Assembly: GCA_963573315.1 (NCBI GenBank)
Contig: OY752152.1
Coordinates: 434,001 to 498,000 of the forward strand
Source of the DNA: Entomortierella parvispora
Lineage: Eukaryota > Mortierellomycota > Mortierellomycetes > Mortierellales > Mortierellaceae
Length of the DNA: 64,000 nt
Reading direction: 5' to 3'
The position numbers and the translations under genes are program-made. Below the pieces are notes generated by a model. The model did no database searches. It saw only the letters and a list, made by a program, of their open reading frames with translations, and had not been told where the DNA came from. Shown piece after piece: positions 42,644 to 55,346 of this stretch (position 1 is its first letter; every line of letters starts with the position of its first letter).

Positions 42644-44481
42644 CTACTGGATCAGCTTTTGCACTGAGCTGGCAGCCACTGCGAACGCTCCCTTAAGCAA
42701 CTCTGTCATCTGACCGAGTTGTCGTCTGTTCTTCCATCCTGCGAGAACCATGCCTGCAGCTGTTCCAAGACCAACAGTCGCTCCTGCAACAGACAACCAG
42801 AATCCCTGTGCATGGTGTCTGGAGTACGCCTCAGAGTACGGTCTGTTCGAGAACGAGACCATGGTATAGAGAGGGATGACCTTTGTAGGCACCAAAAGAT
42901 GCAGGTAAGACTCGACCTTCTTGCGCAACAAATACGTACGACTCGTAACTCCGTGACGCATCTCCTCGTAGTTATAAAGGGCCAACTCGCATATCGCCTT
43001 GAGATCCTTGGCACGACGGTTAGTGTAAGCCTCCAACGCCAGTTCGAGCGATCGATCCGACTCTCCGTTTTGAGTAGACTTCACGTTGAATTCCGAGAGT
43101 AGGGAATCCAAAATACGAACATCTTCAAATCCGCAGTTCATGCCTTGGCCGTAAAAAGGCACCATGCTGTGCGCAGCATCTCCAAGGATGATACAGCGAT
43201 CTTTGTAATGGTATGGGTTGGCCTATATACAGTTCCAAAATAGTTAGTAATGGATACACTGACCTTACCAGTACGCAAACCTTTTCAATCGGGCACTTAC
43301 GCGGATCATGATGAGGGAGCCCTTGGGGTTCTTGAAGTACTCCTTGACCAGAAGATCTTTGCCCATCAATGCAACCGCATCCGCAAAATACTCGTCAAAG
43401 AAACGAAGCAAGTCGTTTTCGTTACGGATCATCTCAAAGTTGGCAAAAGGCATGAACAAGGTCACAGTGAATGATTTATCCTATTGAAAACACACGAGAA
43501 GGAGGCGGGGCACCAATAAGTATTTCGTGGCCACCACCTTGAATGACCTTCCATCTATCTTTTGGAAATAAACAACTTACTGGGTTGGGCAAAGCGATCA
43601 TCATAAACTTGTGTCGTGGCCAGATGTGGAGGTGCTCGGGATCCATGGCAAACTCAGCCTCACCATTGGGTCCAATCTTGGCAGGAATGCTAAGCTCGCA
43701 GTATCCGTGGGGGATGTATCCCTGCTCAAAGTCCAAACGGACGTGGCGCATCAATGAGTTTCGGACAGCAGAGTAAGCGCCATCGCAACCGATGATGAGA
43801 TCCGCTTCCGCGTGAACGGTCTCATTGGTGACTTTGTTTTCGAGCAACAATGTTCCCTTGTCAAAGTCGGCGCGCTTCAAGGCGACGTTGAAGGAGAACT
43901 CAACATTGCTTAACTCTTCAGCAGCGGTAATCAAATCCTCGTTGAGCTTGGCACGATCTACAGAGTTAATGCACTGTCCGAGGGCAACACAGAGATTTCT
44001 TGAGTCAACAACGCACCTCATTTGCACGCGATACCATTGCTGCGCTTGACATAACAAAGTCTTACCTCCCCATGGACACCATAATTCTGGCTAATGAGAT
44101 GACCCTCCTGGCCAATGTGAAGCATGCGACCGCGCATGGGCAGACCCGACTTCATGATCAATTCGTCCAATGCAAGACCAGTTCCCTGCAGGGCTGTCAA
44201 GCCGCGAGTTGAGAGTGCCAGATTGATGGATCGGTTCTGGATCTTGGCCTTGTTCTCGGGCAGTCTCATATCTACAGGTTGGATGGAGAAATAGTCCATG
44301 TTAGAGAGGTGTGTGGAGTTGAGGCGGAAGGACAGGGCTGGGCGTAAAAGGCTGCCGGACCTGGACGGGTTTCATAGACGTGGACGTTCCAGCCACGATT
44401 GGCGAGGTAGACGGCCATCAATGCGCCAACGGGGCCAGCGCCAACAATGGCGACAGAGCGGGTCTTTGAACCGGAAGTCAT
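42644..44481 (-). CDS. BNA4: kynurenine 3-monooxygenase
   Basis: Exons 44361-44481, 44066-44271, 43581-43973, 43301-43480 and 42644-43222 (phases 1, 0, 0, 0) give 492 residues. The FAD Rossmann motif VAIVGAGPVGALMA lies at the start, RSINLALSTRG follows near residue 60, LIIGCDGAYSAVR is the second FAD motif, and GDAAHSMVPFYGQGMN is the third. The enzyme hydroxylates L-kynurenine with NADPH and O2 in tryptophan-to-NAD synthesis. Hydrophobic segments near the C-terminus fit anchoring in the outer mitochondrial membrane. No other kynurenine-pathway gene is nearby. Confidence 0.95.
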
Positions 44482-45114
44482 GTGGAATGGATTCAGGGTG
44501 TTGTGGTGGGGATTAAGGAAGAGGTAGGAAGATGATGGGGAAGAGAAATGCCGTCGACGGAAGTGTCGACGTGGGAACAAAAATCATCAACTCCTCTTAA
44601 AAAAGGGTGGAACTCCTCTTAAGTTCTTGGTGGCGTTCCGAAGCAAAGTGGCGCTGAAGTTTTTCCTTCCGCATACACGCGTGTGTGCCCCATGGCTATT
44701 TTCTATTTGTACCCCCTCACAGACCAAAAAGGGTTCACCCAGCGTCAGTGCATGGAGGCCATGGCCAGATCTAACTCTGCTTCCTCTTTCGTGACAACAG
44801 CGGGCAGGACAACTGTCAATTGAATAGAAACGCGGGGTTCCTTGTTTTTTCATCATCCGCCCTGCAAGATCGCCATTTTCTATAGCCAGGTTGCTCTGTG
44901 AATGACAAAAATGAAAACCGCTACCACACATCCCATTGTTGCAACCAAAGAATATGTTATTATTTTTCGTTTTTAATGATACTTGGTTGGTTGGTATATG
45001 ATGAACATGATGGGTGCGAAGATGAGAGTTGGGGAGGGGAGTCGTTTTTAAAATAACTAATCCTAAAAGTACAACTGAAAAAGAGAAGCATCTGCTTTTG
45101 CTGTGACAACCCGT
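44482..45114. other. intergenic, 0.63 kb
   Basis: Upstream of the monooxygenase and downstream of the phosphate permease. No gene or distinct element is recognised. Confidence 0.5.
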
Positions 45115-46698
45115 TTACTTCTCAACATGGTCACCCAAAGCATTCTGGGTGGTGCTGTGAGAAGTGGCTCCAAAGTCATCTTCGTTAGACAACTCCTCCA
45201 AAGTCTTGCCCTTGGTCTCGGGGATCAAGAAGGTGACAATGAGACCGATAAGCATGAACAAGGCAAAGATCTGGAGCAACTGAGGGATGAAGGCGTTGGG
45301 ACCACCACGATCCTTCAACTGAGAGAAACCAACCTGGGCAATGATGGCGCCCAATTTGCCGGAACCGGCAGCGATACCGTGACCGGTCGAGCGGTAGCGG
45401 GTAGGGAAGACCTCACCAGGGATGATGAAGGTGGTCGAGTTGGGTCCAAAGTTCTGGAAGAACTGGGTGGCGGCAAAGAGGAAGACAAAGAGGGCAACAG
45501 AGTAGTCGCGGATCTGATGGTAGGCGAAACCGAGGACACAGAAAAGAATGCAAGACATGACGAATCCAATGATTTGGATCTTGATGCGTCCCAAACGCTC
45601 AATGGTGAAGACAGTGACCCAGTAACCGGGGACGGCACCCAAGAGAACGATGATGATCTGACCGACAGCGGCGTTCCAGCAGGTGGTCCAGTTATCGCCC
45701 TTGACGTTGGAGAAGTTAATCGAGGACAAAATGAAGGAGTTGTTCAAACCAATACCGTAGAAGGCAACATCGAGAGCGAACCAGGCCATGGAGGTACCGA
45801 AAAGGACTTTGAAGTTTTGCCACTTGGAGAAATAGGCGCAGAAGTCAGAGAAGGAGCCCTTAGCGATGGTAGGGTTGTGGATAACGACCTCGGAATCATC
45901 CTCGGACTGGAGGTGGTTGCGGTTCTCCTTGAAGACGGTAGCGACATCACGCTCGGCCTTGTTGACGTTGTTCTCGATATCGAGGACATAGCGAGGGGTC
46001 TCGGGGATGGTCAAGCGGAAGTAGACAGCAACGAGGGCAGGGATGCATCCGAAACCGATGAGGATACGCCAGACATAGTCCAAGTTGGCAGGGTTGGCAA
46101 TAATCTGGTCCTTGAAGGCAGACAAGAGGATGATTGCAATGATACCAGTGGTCAAGTAGCCGAATCCCTGCATGGCGAAGACAGCGGCCATCATGGCACC
46201 ACGGCGGTTGGTAGTAGCAAACTCGGAAGTAATGACGGCAGACAAGGGGTAATCACCACCAATACCGACACCGACAATGACACGCCAAATGATAATAGCA
46301 GCGGGAAGAGATAAAGTGTAACCGTTTCCAGAGAGAGCTTGACCGAGGGTGGCGACAATGATAATCATCAACTCGATACCGTACATGCGCTTGCGACCAA
46401 GACGATCAGCCAAGTAACCGAATCCAATCTGACCCAAGAAAGTACCGACTGAGGCAGAGACTTTGATACCGAGATCCAAATCAGCGGGGAGAGTACCGCC
46501 ATAGTAAATGATTCCCAACATGGGGGTGACCAAGTTAATGGCAAAGAGATCATAGGCATCGGTGAAGAAACCGACACCGGCAACCAAACAGGCGCGGATG
46601 TGGAACCAGCCGAACTCGGCGTTGTCGATCTTGCTGAGAGCTTCACGACGACGCTGGTTGAGCTCGTTGGCATCCAACTTGTTGTTGATGGTGGACAT
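45115..46698 (-). CDS. PHO84: inorganic phosphate transporter, Pho84-like (MFS)
   Basis: Single-exon frame of 527 residues starting at the ATG at 46698 (MSTINNKLDA). GVGFFTDAYDLFAINLVTPM is the Pho84 first helix, YLADRLGRKRMYG is motif A, and GVGIGGDYPLSAVITSE is the phosphate-symporter signature. About twelve helices are split by a charged loop at about residues 245-300, and the C-terminus has IPETKGKTLEEL. The protein would import phosphate with protons at the plasma membrane. The lack of introns in this gene and clean codon use suggest high expression. Regulation by phosphate is expected from the family, but no clear binding site is identified upstream. Confidence 0.93.
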   Translation of the reverse strand: MSTINNKLDANELNQRRREALSKIDNAEFGWFHIRACLVAGVGFFTDAYDLFAINLVTPMLGIIYYGGTLPADLDLGIKVSASVGTFLGQIGFGYLADRLGRKRMYGIELMIIIVATLGQALSGNGYTLSLPAAIIIWRVIVGVGIGGDYPLSAVITSEFATTNRRGAMMAAVFAMQGFGYLTTGIIAIILLSAFKDQIIANPANLDYVWRILIGFGCIPALVAVYFRLTIPETPRYVLDIENNVNKAERDVATVFKENRNHLQSEDDSEVVIHNPTIAKGSFSDFCAYFSKWQNFKVLFGTSMAWFALDVAFYGIGLNNSFILSSINFSNVKGDNWTTCWNAAVGQIIIVLLGAVPGYWVTVFTIERLGRIKIQIIGFVMSCILFCVLGFAYHQIRDYSVALFVFLFAATQFFQNFGPNSTTFIIPGEVFPTRYRSTGHGIAAGSGKLGAIIAQVGFSQLKDRGGPNAFIPQLLQIFALFMLIGLIVTFLIPETKGKTLEELSNEDDFGATSHSTTQNALGDHVEK

Positions 46699-48745
46699 GA
46701 TGGGGGGAAGAGGGAGGCGGAAGGGTGTGGGTGTGAAGTGTTGATCGAAAGAGGATGAAGAGAAAAAAAATTGGGGGAGAGGAACAACGGTATTTATGCA
46801 AACGGGTTGATAGGTGGAAATGAGGAATACACGTACACTCAACCCAGGTGAAAGATCATTTGTGAGCCTTTCACATTGTCGCTGTCAGGGGAGGAGTATG
46901 GGCGCAATTGCGCCTGTGGATGGTCAAAGCCAGAGGAGAGGAAATAGCCCACCGCAAGAGTCGAATCGGTCGTGAGCGGAAGACCAAACGGACGGATTGA
47001 ATGAAGAAGAGCGATCAAATTGGGGGATGGGCGACGTTCTCACTGCATTTGTGCTCAGGAACAAAACTATTGGTTGTTCGGGGGGCCGAAGGGATGAGGG
47101 TGGACCAGCGGATCGGGAACGTGGACAGAGCGACTCGTCTTCTCGATCTGTCGAGGATGTAAGGCAGCGAGAAAAGTTCGCCACGAGGGCCGGGCTCGAT
47201 GGATTAGGGGGGAAAAGAATACAAAAAAGAAGATGGTAATTACCAAGGAAAGCGCAGGTTACACACCTGGAAGCGGTCTTTTGCTTTTGTTTTCCTCCCC
47301 GTTGCTTTACCTGGAAACGGCATGTCCCTTGTGGCAAAGAACCTGCAGGGTGGAGCAGCAGTTGGTGGCCAATTGCTATGCACGCGTGGTCCATGCGCTA
47401 CGCTGATTGGCTCTTTTTGCGCACGCTCTCCTGCGATAAGGTTTGTGCACGAATTGGACGAATCTCTCCTTCTGCGGAAGACGACAGCTCGATCTTGTCT
47501 CTGAGGCCAGACAAGTCGATTCAAGGCTGTCCGTGGCTATCCGAAGTACCTTTGCATGTGGTGGACTTCCCTTTCGTGGTCATCTGGAACTTCGGTCTGT
47601 TCCATAATATCTTTTATCTCTATTTTTCAGGGATCCCGTTTTTTGTTCTGACGTGGCGTAGCCTTGCTTGCGCGGAATGGTCTTTTGTAATCAGACACAT
47701 AACACTGCAGCACTAGGCAAAAAACAAGGCACATAGAGCAATAATAAAAAGGCGATGGGCGGGTTTGGGTGCAGGTTGTGTGGTGTGTGGTGTGAGGGTA
47801 GTCTATCAGGGTATCCGCTTACGGCGCTATCTCTTTGTCATTGTATCCCAAGGGACAACAGTGTTGCCCATTTCGCTCTTGAGTGTGCACGTACTCTCCC
47901 AAAACAAGAGAGGAACGTGGACTGACAACACCCTTCAACAGGACTCGAAGCTGGTCCGGTGTTTCTCGGTATGGATTTTTATTTATGTGTTCCCGGGGTT
48001 TACGTTGGGCAAACCACGCCAAAGGGCAAGTGACCTCTCAAAAGCAAACAAACAAGTTCAGGCTGAGGGCGTCGGTTGCACAAAGACGATCCACGTTGGG
48101 TCAAGAAGACGGCTTTACTGGAACATGATTCCGCTCTTGCTCGCGCTTTTTTTTAATTTTTGCGAGTCCGACAAAAAAAGAGCACAGGTTGGTCCATTTT
48201 TGCTCATTTCCTGTTTCGCCCTCCACCGCACCTGCTCCCAGTTTGTTTCCTGGAAACAGAAGAGAGCAAGGATGAAGCCCTTCATGGGGGCACTAAGCAT
48301 CCTAATGCGGTCCTTTTTGGAGAGGGTTTGAGACTTCAAGGATCCAAAAAATAACGAAACAACCACCATAGAAAACCTAGCATAATGAATGAGAATCTCC
48401 GCTCGAGGGGGGCCATTTAGGATGTGGAAGGATTGGATTGGGTTGTGAGTTGGTGCATGCGCGCTAGTTCTTTGGTCTTTGGGTGTTTTACCGGGGTTCA
48501 CTTCTTACCAATGATTGAGAGGCCGTTTTAGCAACATTTGAAGAAAAGTAGAAGTAGGTCTATGCCATGTTTATTTATAAAGTTGTAATATACACGATGA
48601 GGCGGCTTCAAGCCGCAAACGTTGGCTAAGAGATAGCCTGTGGTGATCAAGCAACCGTGAGCACCGAGGAGGAAACACAACCGCGGCTTTTGTTCTCTCC
48701 GCGGTCAGTCGTTATTTGGATGTGATCAATTGCTAATGGACTGAT
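46699..48745. other. intergenic, 2.0 kb
   Basis: Upstream of the phosphate permease and downstream of the ENA ATPase. A 188-codon plus-strand frame at 47765-48331 has no family resemblance and is not called. The long spacer may hold an extended promoter or an unrecognised RNA. Confidence 0.45.
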
Positions 48746-51700
48746 CTAGGCGGAAGAACTTGCTGCGTTGCCACGAGTGTTCTTGACCAAGTCCTTTTCC
48801 TCGAGAACCGAGCCCCCCATGTTGCTGCTCTGGGACATAAAAGTTCTCATACGCTCCATCTCGAGCTCCGAATTGGCACGGACAGACAATGGCTTCATTG
48901 TCTTCCTCTTGATAAACTTGTAAAGATCCGAGAGGCCAATAAAGAGAGCAAGGACAACAAACACAAAAGCCCACTCATAGGTCAGGCTTGTATGCTTGAA
49001 GACGTTGTGATTCATTCCAGGGATGTAGATGATAGGGAAGACCAACAGCGATCCAAGGGCCATTCCCATCCAAAGCATCTTGTTTTCCCTCAAAGTCTTT
49101 AGTCGCTTCCAGGACCAACCGCTATCTCTCAAAGATCGGCAGTTGACCGAATGAGCCAAAAGCAAGAACGTCAGGCAAGCGTACGCGGTCGCACGTGCCT
49201 TGAACACTCCAGTGCACTCGGCAGAATACTCTTGGTTACAGAGACTGCCAAGGTTACCGTGGTTGAACCCAAAGAGCACTCCACAGTAAGCCGAGAACGA
49301 GAGCACACCCATGCCTAGGCCATAGACTGCCGTATCCATGATGACCTCGAACGAAAAGAGCCCCTGTTTGGCAGAGCGAGGAGGTTCTTGCATGTTCGAG
49401 GGACTTGCGGGTTCGAGACCAAGTCCCATGGCAGGAGGGGAGGACGTGACCATGTTGAGGAAAAGGATCTGCACAGCGCTCATGGGGAAGACTGCATGAC
49501 CATCCTCATCCTTGAAGGCCAAAGCAACGACCAGTACCACAATCTCAGCCACGTTTGCAGCCATCAAATGCTGGACAAACTTTTGAATGTTGGCGAACAT
49601 GCGGCGGCCCTCAGCAACGGCCTTAACAATGGTCGCAAAGTTGTCGTCAGTGAGAACAATATCAGCTGCCTGCTTCGCGACATCGGATCCGGACTGTCCC
49701 ATGGCGATACCAACATTGGCGGCCTTGAGAGAAGGGGAGTCGTTTACACCATCGCCAGTCATGGCAGCAACTAGGTTTCGTCGATGGAGGGCAGCAATCA
49801 TCTTGACCTTGGTATTAGGGGAGCATCGAGCAACAACTCGAGGCAGTTCAACCAAAGCGTCGACTTCCTCGTCAGTCATGGCATCAAACTGTCCAGCAGT
49901 CATGATAAGGGGGTTGTTCTTGATGGGCACATCGTGGGGAATAATAGCGACTTCCTTCGCAATTGCGGCGGCAGTCGAGGGATGATCACCTGTGAGCATG
50001 TGAACCCGGATGCCGGCATCGTAACACTTGAGAACAGCTGGTCGCGACTCGGCGCGAGGAGGATCATAGATACCAACGAGGCCCAGGAATGTCATGTCTT
50101 GCTCAATCTCCTCACGATCAAGATCGTGAACGAGATCAACTCCAGGAGCTGCCTTGTAGTTGCGGTAAGCGAGTGCGAGGACTCGGAGACCCTGCTCAGC
50201 AAGAGCATCCATCCTGCTAGTAATCATGGCTTCAAATTGTTCTCTTCCACTGTCTTTCTCATCGCCATCAGTGAGACTGCGCTCATGATTGCCTGCACGA
50301 TAACGGGAGCAGCATCCAAGAACTCGTTCCGTAGCCCCCTTCAAGAAAATGAGGTGATCGCCAGCTTGACCCTGAGGAGTGTCAGGAGACTTGTAGAGCA
50401 CCGACATGCGCTTGACAGAGGAATCGAAAGGAAATTCAGCCACGAGGTTGAATCCTTCCTGAACAAGCTCGGGCTTGGCAAGGCCTGCTTTGTAGGCCAG
50501 GACCTGGAGGGCAATTTCAGTAGGATCACCAATGGCAGTCCATTCGCTCTCCACCTCGGGGTTGGTCATCTTGCGGAGCTCGGCCATGTTGCAAAGCGAG
50601 GCTGCCTGAATGGCACGAAGGTAGTGATCGGAGCCAGCACCTGGGCTAATGGCTTCTTCTTGTGGATCCTGGGACTGGATTTCGCTGTCGGACAGATCGC
50701 CTTGATGAAAGATTTCTCCCTTTGGCTCAAAACCGATACCAGTGATTCTGTAGAAGCCGTCGCCGGGGAGCCACATGCGGACGGCGACCATCTTGGATTG
50801 GGTAAGTGTACCTGTCTTGTCGGAGCAGATGTTGGTGACAGCACCGAGACTCTCGAGACTGGAAAGACGACGCACGATAGCCTTGACCTCTGCCATTCTC
50901 TGGACACCAAATGCCATTGTCAAAGTCACGACCGCAACCAATCCCTCAGGAATCATAGCAATGGCGACCGAGATGGCGTAGATGGCGACCTCGTCGCTGT
51001 ATCTGAACTTGTGAACAGCAAACACGATCAGAACCAAGACCGCGGCCATCAAGGACACGAACCAGGCCATCTTGTTCAAACGCTTTTGCAATTTAGTCGT
51101 CTCTCCACCATCGACCTTCATCAATGTGGTGGCGATCTGGCCGATCTGGGTATGCATGCCGGTGCTAATAACGATGCCTTTCGCACGGCCCTTGACGACG
51201 GTGGTTGAAGAAAAGACCATGTTCAGGCGATCTCCCAAGCTCTGGTCCTTTTCTTCGATGACCTCCAAGCTCTTGTGTACAGGCAAGGACTCGCCTGTCA
51301 ACAAGGCCTCGTCCGTCTCGAGATTGAAGATCTCAAAGAGTCGGCAATCGGCGCCAATCACGTCTCCGTCCTCAAAGATCATGATGTCACCAGGGACTGC
51401 TTGGTTGTTGGGAATGGTGGTCCGCACCTCATCGCGGATCACTTTGGCCGTGGGCGAGGACATGTTTCGGAGGGCTTCCATGGTCTGCTCGGCGCTGTAT
51501 TCTTGCCAAAAACCAATACAGGCGTTCATAATGATGACGGCCAAGATGACTCCGCCTTCAGCAAAGTCCTGGGTAGCGAATGCTAATGCCTATGAAGGTT
51601 CAAGAGAGAGTATCATGGTCAGGCTCTTGTGATCTACCCGAGACCAGAGAAAAGTGGCTCTGAAACTGTGCCAGGATGTGCACCGCACCCATTTGTTCAA

Positions 51701-51967
51701 ATCGAAGAGAATGCTTACCGTTGCAATGAGTAAAATCACGACAAGAGTGTTGGCAACCTGGCGCCACAACACTTTGTACCACTTGATGCCATCATTGCCT
51801 TGGAGTTCATTGTTGCCGTATCTCTTGAGTCGAGAGGTTGCCTCTTGTGTGGTCAGCCCCTCAAAGGTGTTTGTGGAATAGTGTTCAACGACTTGATCGA
51901 CTGTGAGTGTGTGGAAGGGGGTTTCTTCTTCAATATCAAGCTTCTTGTCGGGTTTGTTCTTGACCAT
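48746..51967 (-). CDS. ENA: ENA-type Na+/K+-exporting P-type ATPase (type IID)
   Basis: Exons 51719-51967 and 48746-51589 (phase 0, 129-nt intron) give 1030 residues, normal for the family. Order of motifs: cation-ATPase N-terminus (TVDQVVEHYSTN), TGES actuator motif (LLTGESLPVHK), helix-4 motif IPEGLVAVVTL, phosphorylation site CSDKTGTLTQ, MLTGDHPSTA, and hinge MTGDGVNDSPSLKAANVG. Helices 5-10 follow. Type IID pumps expel sodium or potassium at the plasma membrane and give salt and alkaline-pH tolerance. It lies 2 kb from a Pho84-like carrier on the same strand. The two are functionally separate, though both respond to ion supply in yeasts. Confidence 0.94.
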
Positions 51968-52092
51968 ACTGCTTGAAATGGGAGTTGTTGTAGCAGTGAT
52001 CAATGAAGCTGTTATGGAAAGTGCGAAGGTGAAAGGAGAGTGTGAAAGTGCAAGGAGGGTATGTGTGGGGGAGAAGTGTGTATGAGAACAAA

Positions 52093-52140
52093 GATGAGTA
52101 CGAAGATGAGTATGAAGATGAGTATGAAGATGAGTGCAAA
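52093..52140. repeat. 12-bp tandem repeat, four copies
   Basis: Unit GATGAGTATGAA with small changes, directly upstream of the ENA start (126-173 bp). It is probably in the promoter or 5' leader. Confidence 0.7.
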
Positions 52141-53840
52141 AGTGCAGAGTACAAATGAAGAAAAAAAATAGTGGGAAGGAGGGGATCTTAGGTGCCTGTA
52201 TTTATAAACAATTGAGTTCGCGAGCTGTTGATTGGGTTTTCTCGGTCCCTCGTTCTATAGTTGTTCCCCAGAAGAGAAAAGACGAGGTTATTCAAGTTAG
52301 CCCTGGGAAGGTGGACGCGAATTCAAAAGATAACAAAGCACGTCAACACTGACCCTCGGGTCATTCTCCGGTTTCTTTCATTCGTTCGTTCTATTACTGC
52401 ATGATCGAGCAGAGACCAGATATGACATGAGAAGGGCAGGGGTGTACATGTGTGATACAAACATACCTGCAGACATGTAAAGCGGCAATCCGGAAGAGCC
52501 TTTCGGGCCACCGTTGCCGAAACGGCGCCCTCCTCGACAAGCTATTGCAACATACCGCCACCAATTTTAAGGTTTCACAATGATGTCATGCGGGGCGGTC
52601 ACGGGATCAGGACACTCTACTGCCAATAGAGTTGGCGGATCTGACACAGAATGGAAGCTGACGAAGGATCTTCCCCGTCTTGGTCTTCTCGACAGATTTT
52701 AGAGTGACTAGCTGCGCAAATCAAACGCGGGCATCGCTACCGAGTGCCCTCAATCGCTTACAAGTGCTGCCCCTGCACAACGTTGTTCCTTTGAGGAATG
52801 GAATTCTAGAGGCAGATCGTGAGCACGCCCAAGAACCGGGGAAGTCCAGGCCTGTGGACCCAACATTACTGCACGTGGGTCCTCTTCTTGAGACCCCATT
52901 GGCCGATCCCAGGTGTGGGGTCCAAGCGTTTTGCTTGTGATCTCATTCTCTTTCAACTCGGGGTCTGAATCATCCCGAGAGCCTTTGGTTCTTGTCAGAC
53001 TCAGAACAATTGTGTTTGTCGTCGATTTTGTTCCTGCATTTGTCCAGCAGCCCCAGTTTCTACATTCTTCTTTGCCGTCGCCAATTGGCCGTTAGTTCAA
53101 CATCACCGTGTCAGTTGATTCTTCTACCCTTAACGATGCAATGCGTCTGCATCGATCCCTTCGGATGGTTTACCGAGGGTTTCTTTTAATACACTCTAGT
53201 CCAAAACGACTCGTTAGCAAAACAGGCGCCAAACACGTCTGATGTCGCTTTGGCACTTTTCTTGTGCGCTGTCATAGACTACTGTCATGGACGCAGGAGG
53301 CTGTACAGGTCATCCGGCATACTCTACCCTACCTTTTGCTGTAAGCGCTGCGCAGATATGGTTCCGGTCGCCTCCAGAAAGTGTGCTCACCGCTTTTCAC
53401 ACAAAGAGTCCGGCAAATGCGCCCTCCAGTGCATACGCGAACGCTCCAATCGGATTGCACGCGAAACAGCCTAAATGCGTGCTAGTTGTAGGGGCACATC
53501 TTAATAAAGTAAGATTTCGCCCTGCTCCATCACTTCAGCAGAGGTGTTGCCACATCCACATCATCCACTGGAGGTTCGCAGTACAGCACTCATGCACCAC
53601 ACTGCGCCATCTGCAACCTGACGACTTGAAGCTTGCTCGATGGCTGTAGGGCTGTAGCGCGGCCTGTGGTGGCTCAGCCACTAGGCCCGAGATTTGTTGT
53701 ATACGTTGGCAGGGCGAAACTCGGCGCTTCGTTGGCGATAGGAAAAGAAAAAGGAGACACATAAAAGGCAGCTATTCCATCCCTCTGTTCTCCACTTCAC
53801 TTCATCATTTCCATCCCTCTCAACCAGCTCTGCAGTACTC

Positions 53841-53896
53841 GACACCACTCAACACGACTCGACACCACTCAACACGACTCGACACCACTCAACACC
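53841..53896. repeat. 20-bp tandem repeat, 2.8 copies
   Basis: Unit GACACCACTCAACACGACTC occurs at 53841-53860 and 53861-53880, with a partial third copy to 53896. It ends about 50 bp before the ATG of the hydrolase, so it is likely in the 5' leader or core promoter. Confidence 0.8.
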
Positions 53897-53944
53897 CCTT
53901 TTTATTTGATTTGTCCCCTTATACACATCCTTTGCTCTGTTAAG

Positions 53945-55346
53945 ATGAAGGCCACCAACGCTTGCCTCTTCTTGCTCTGTGCCAGTGCTTGTCTGGTAAG
54001 AAAACATGCCTCGCAAAAGATTGTGCTGCTATATAAGCCCCTGTGCTAACGATGTTCTAACGGCGTTCTTCTAGGCCGTCGCTGTGCCGGACTTGCGTAC
54101 TCGAGCTGACACTGATGCTACTCCAAAGGACCCCATGTATCAACTTAGTGGCGACCCCGATTTCCACTTTGAGATTCTTCGCGTTTTGGGTTTAGCCCCG
54201 TACGAAGGATCCGATATGGGCGAGGTTCTCGTCGCTGCAGGGAAGATCACACCGACTGACATGCCGAGCTTTGCCACGGCCTTCAGTGATCTTGCGACCC
54301 AAGTGGATACCGTCGCAAAGGGTATCGATTCACACAAATATCCAACCTCTGCACGCAATGCCTACTTCAAGGCTGCAACCTACTACCGCTCGGCAGACTT
54401 TTACCTGCATGGCAATTGGTCCGATCCCCTGATCAATTCGCTCTGGGTGAAGCACAGGGCAGCCTTCGATGCCGCTCTCGCACTGATGCCCATTCCAGGA
54501 AAACGCGTCAATTTGCGTTCCAAGGGTGGCGATTTTACAGTCCCGGCCATCTTCTTCAGCAGCGGTTCGTCTAAGCCAAGACCAACCATCATCATGTGCA
54601 ATGGCTATGACGGAGCTCAAGAAGAATTATACCACGTCTTTGCCCAAGCAGCGTTGCAGAGAGACATCAACATCATCACGTACGAGGGACCTGGGCAGCC
54701 GACTGTCCGAAGAGAGCAGAACCTCGGCTTCATCCCAAATTGGGAAGAGGCCGCAAGTCCTGTAATCGACTATGCCCTCACTCTTCCGCAGGTGGACCGT
54801 CATTCCATCGCGGTCCTGGGATACTCCCTTGGAGGTTACCTTGCGACAAGAGTGGCAGCCATGGACCATCGCGTCGCGGCAGTTATTGCCATTGACGGGA
54901 TCTACGACTATGGCAAGACGCTGACCGACCCGCTCCCCGACTTTGTTGTGAAGCTGTTCAAGGACGGCAAGAAGGAAGAATTCGACGCTTACCTCAATGC
55001 TTTCGTCGCAAATGTTACAACTCCTACATCCATACGCTGGGCTATGCAGCAAGGGCTTTGGTCATTCAAAACCCACAGCCTTTTTGAGTACTACTCCCTT
55101 GCGCAGGCATACAGCCTGGTTGGTTTGACTGACAAAGTCAAGGCGCCCGTCTTTGTCGGAGACGCCGAGATCGATATCTTCTTCCCTGGACAGGCAAAGA
55201 GCCTTGCGGAAAATCTTGGGGACAAGGCCACGCTTTTCAAATTCAAGGCGAATGAGGGTGCCGGATCACATTGTTCGGTTGGCGCAAGCGTGTTTTTGAA
55301 TCAGGTTGTGCTAGACTGGTTTGAAGGTGTTTTGAAAAAAAACTGA
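53945..55346 (+). CDS. secreted alpha/beta hydrolase
   Basis: Exons 53945-53995 and 54075-55346 (phase 0, 79-nt intron) give 440 residues. The first exon is almost exactly the hydrophobic core of a signal peptide (MKATNACLFLLCASACL). A helical N-terminal region (about residues 25-180) precedes the alpha/beta core. IIMCNGYDGAQEE forms the oxyanion region, GYSLGGYLA carries the serine nucleophile (near residue 275), DAEIDIFFP the acid, and GSHCS the histidine. The layout resembles the DUF1100/FrsA-like and 2,6-dihydroxypseudooxynicotine hydrolase families, which cut C-C or ester bonds. Substrate is unknown. Secretion is inferred from the signal peptide. Confidence 0.82.

Larger units (their letters stand above)
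51968..53944. other. intergenic, 2.0 kb, with two short tandem repeats
   Basis: Divergent spacer between the ENA gene (-) and the hydrolase gene (+). A 12-bp repeat (GATGAGTATGAA type) lies at 52093-52140 and a 20-bp repeat at 53841-53896. The ATG-initiated frame at 53287-53649 has no recognisable features and is not called. Confidence 0.5.

Noticed and set aside
47765-48331. 188-codon plus-strand frame in the 2-kb spacer
   Set aside because: No family resemblance, no convincing splice partners and composition like surrounding non-coding DNA.
53287-53649. ATG-initiated 120-codon frame upstream of the hydrolase
   Set aside because: No recognisable motif or hydrophobic pattern; probably a chance frame in the promoter region.
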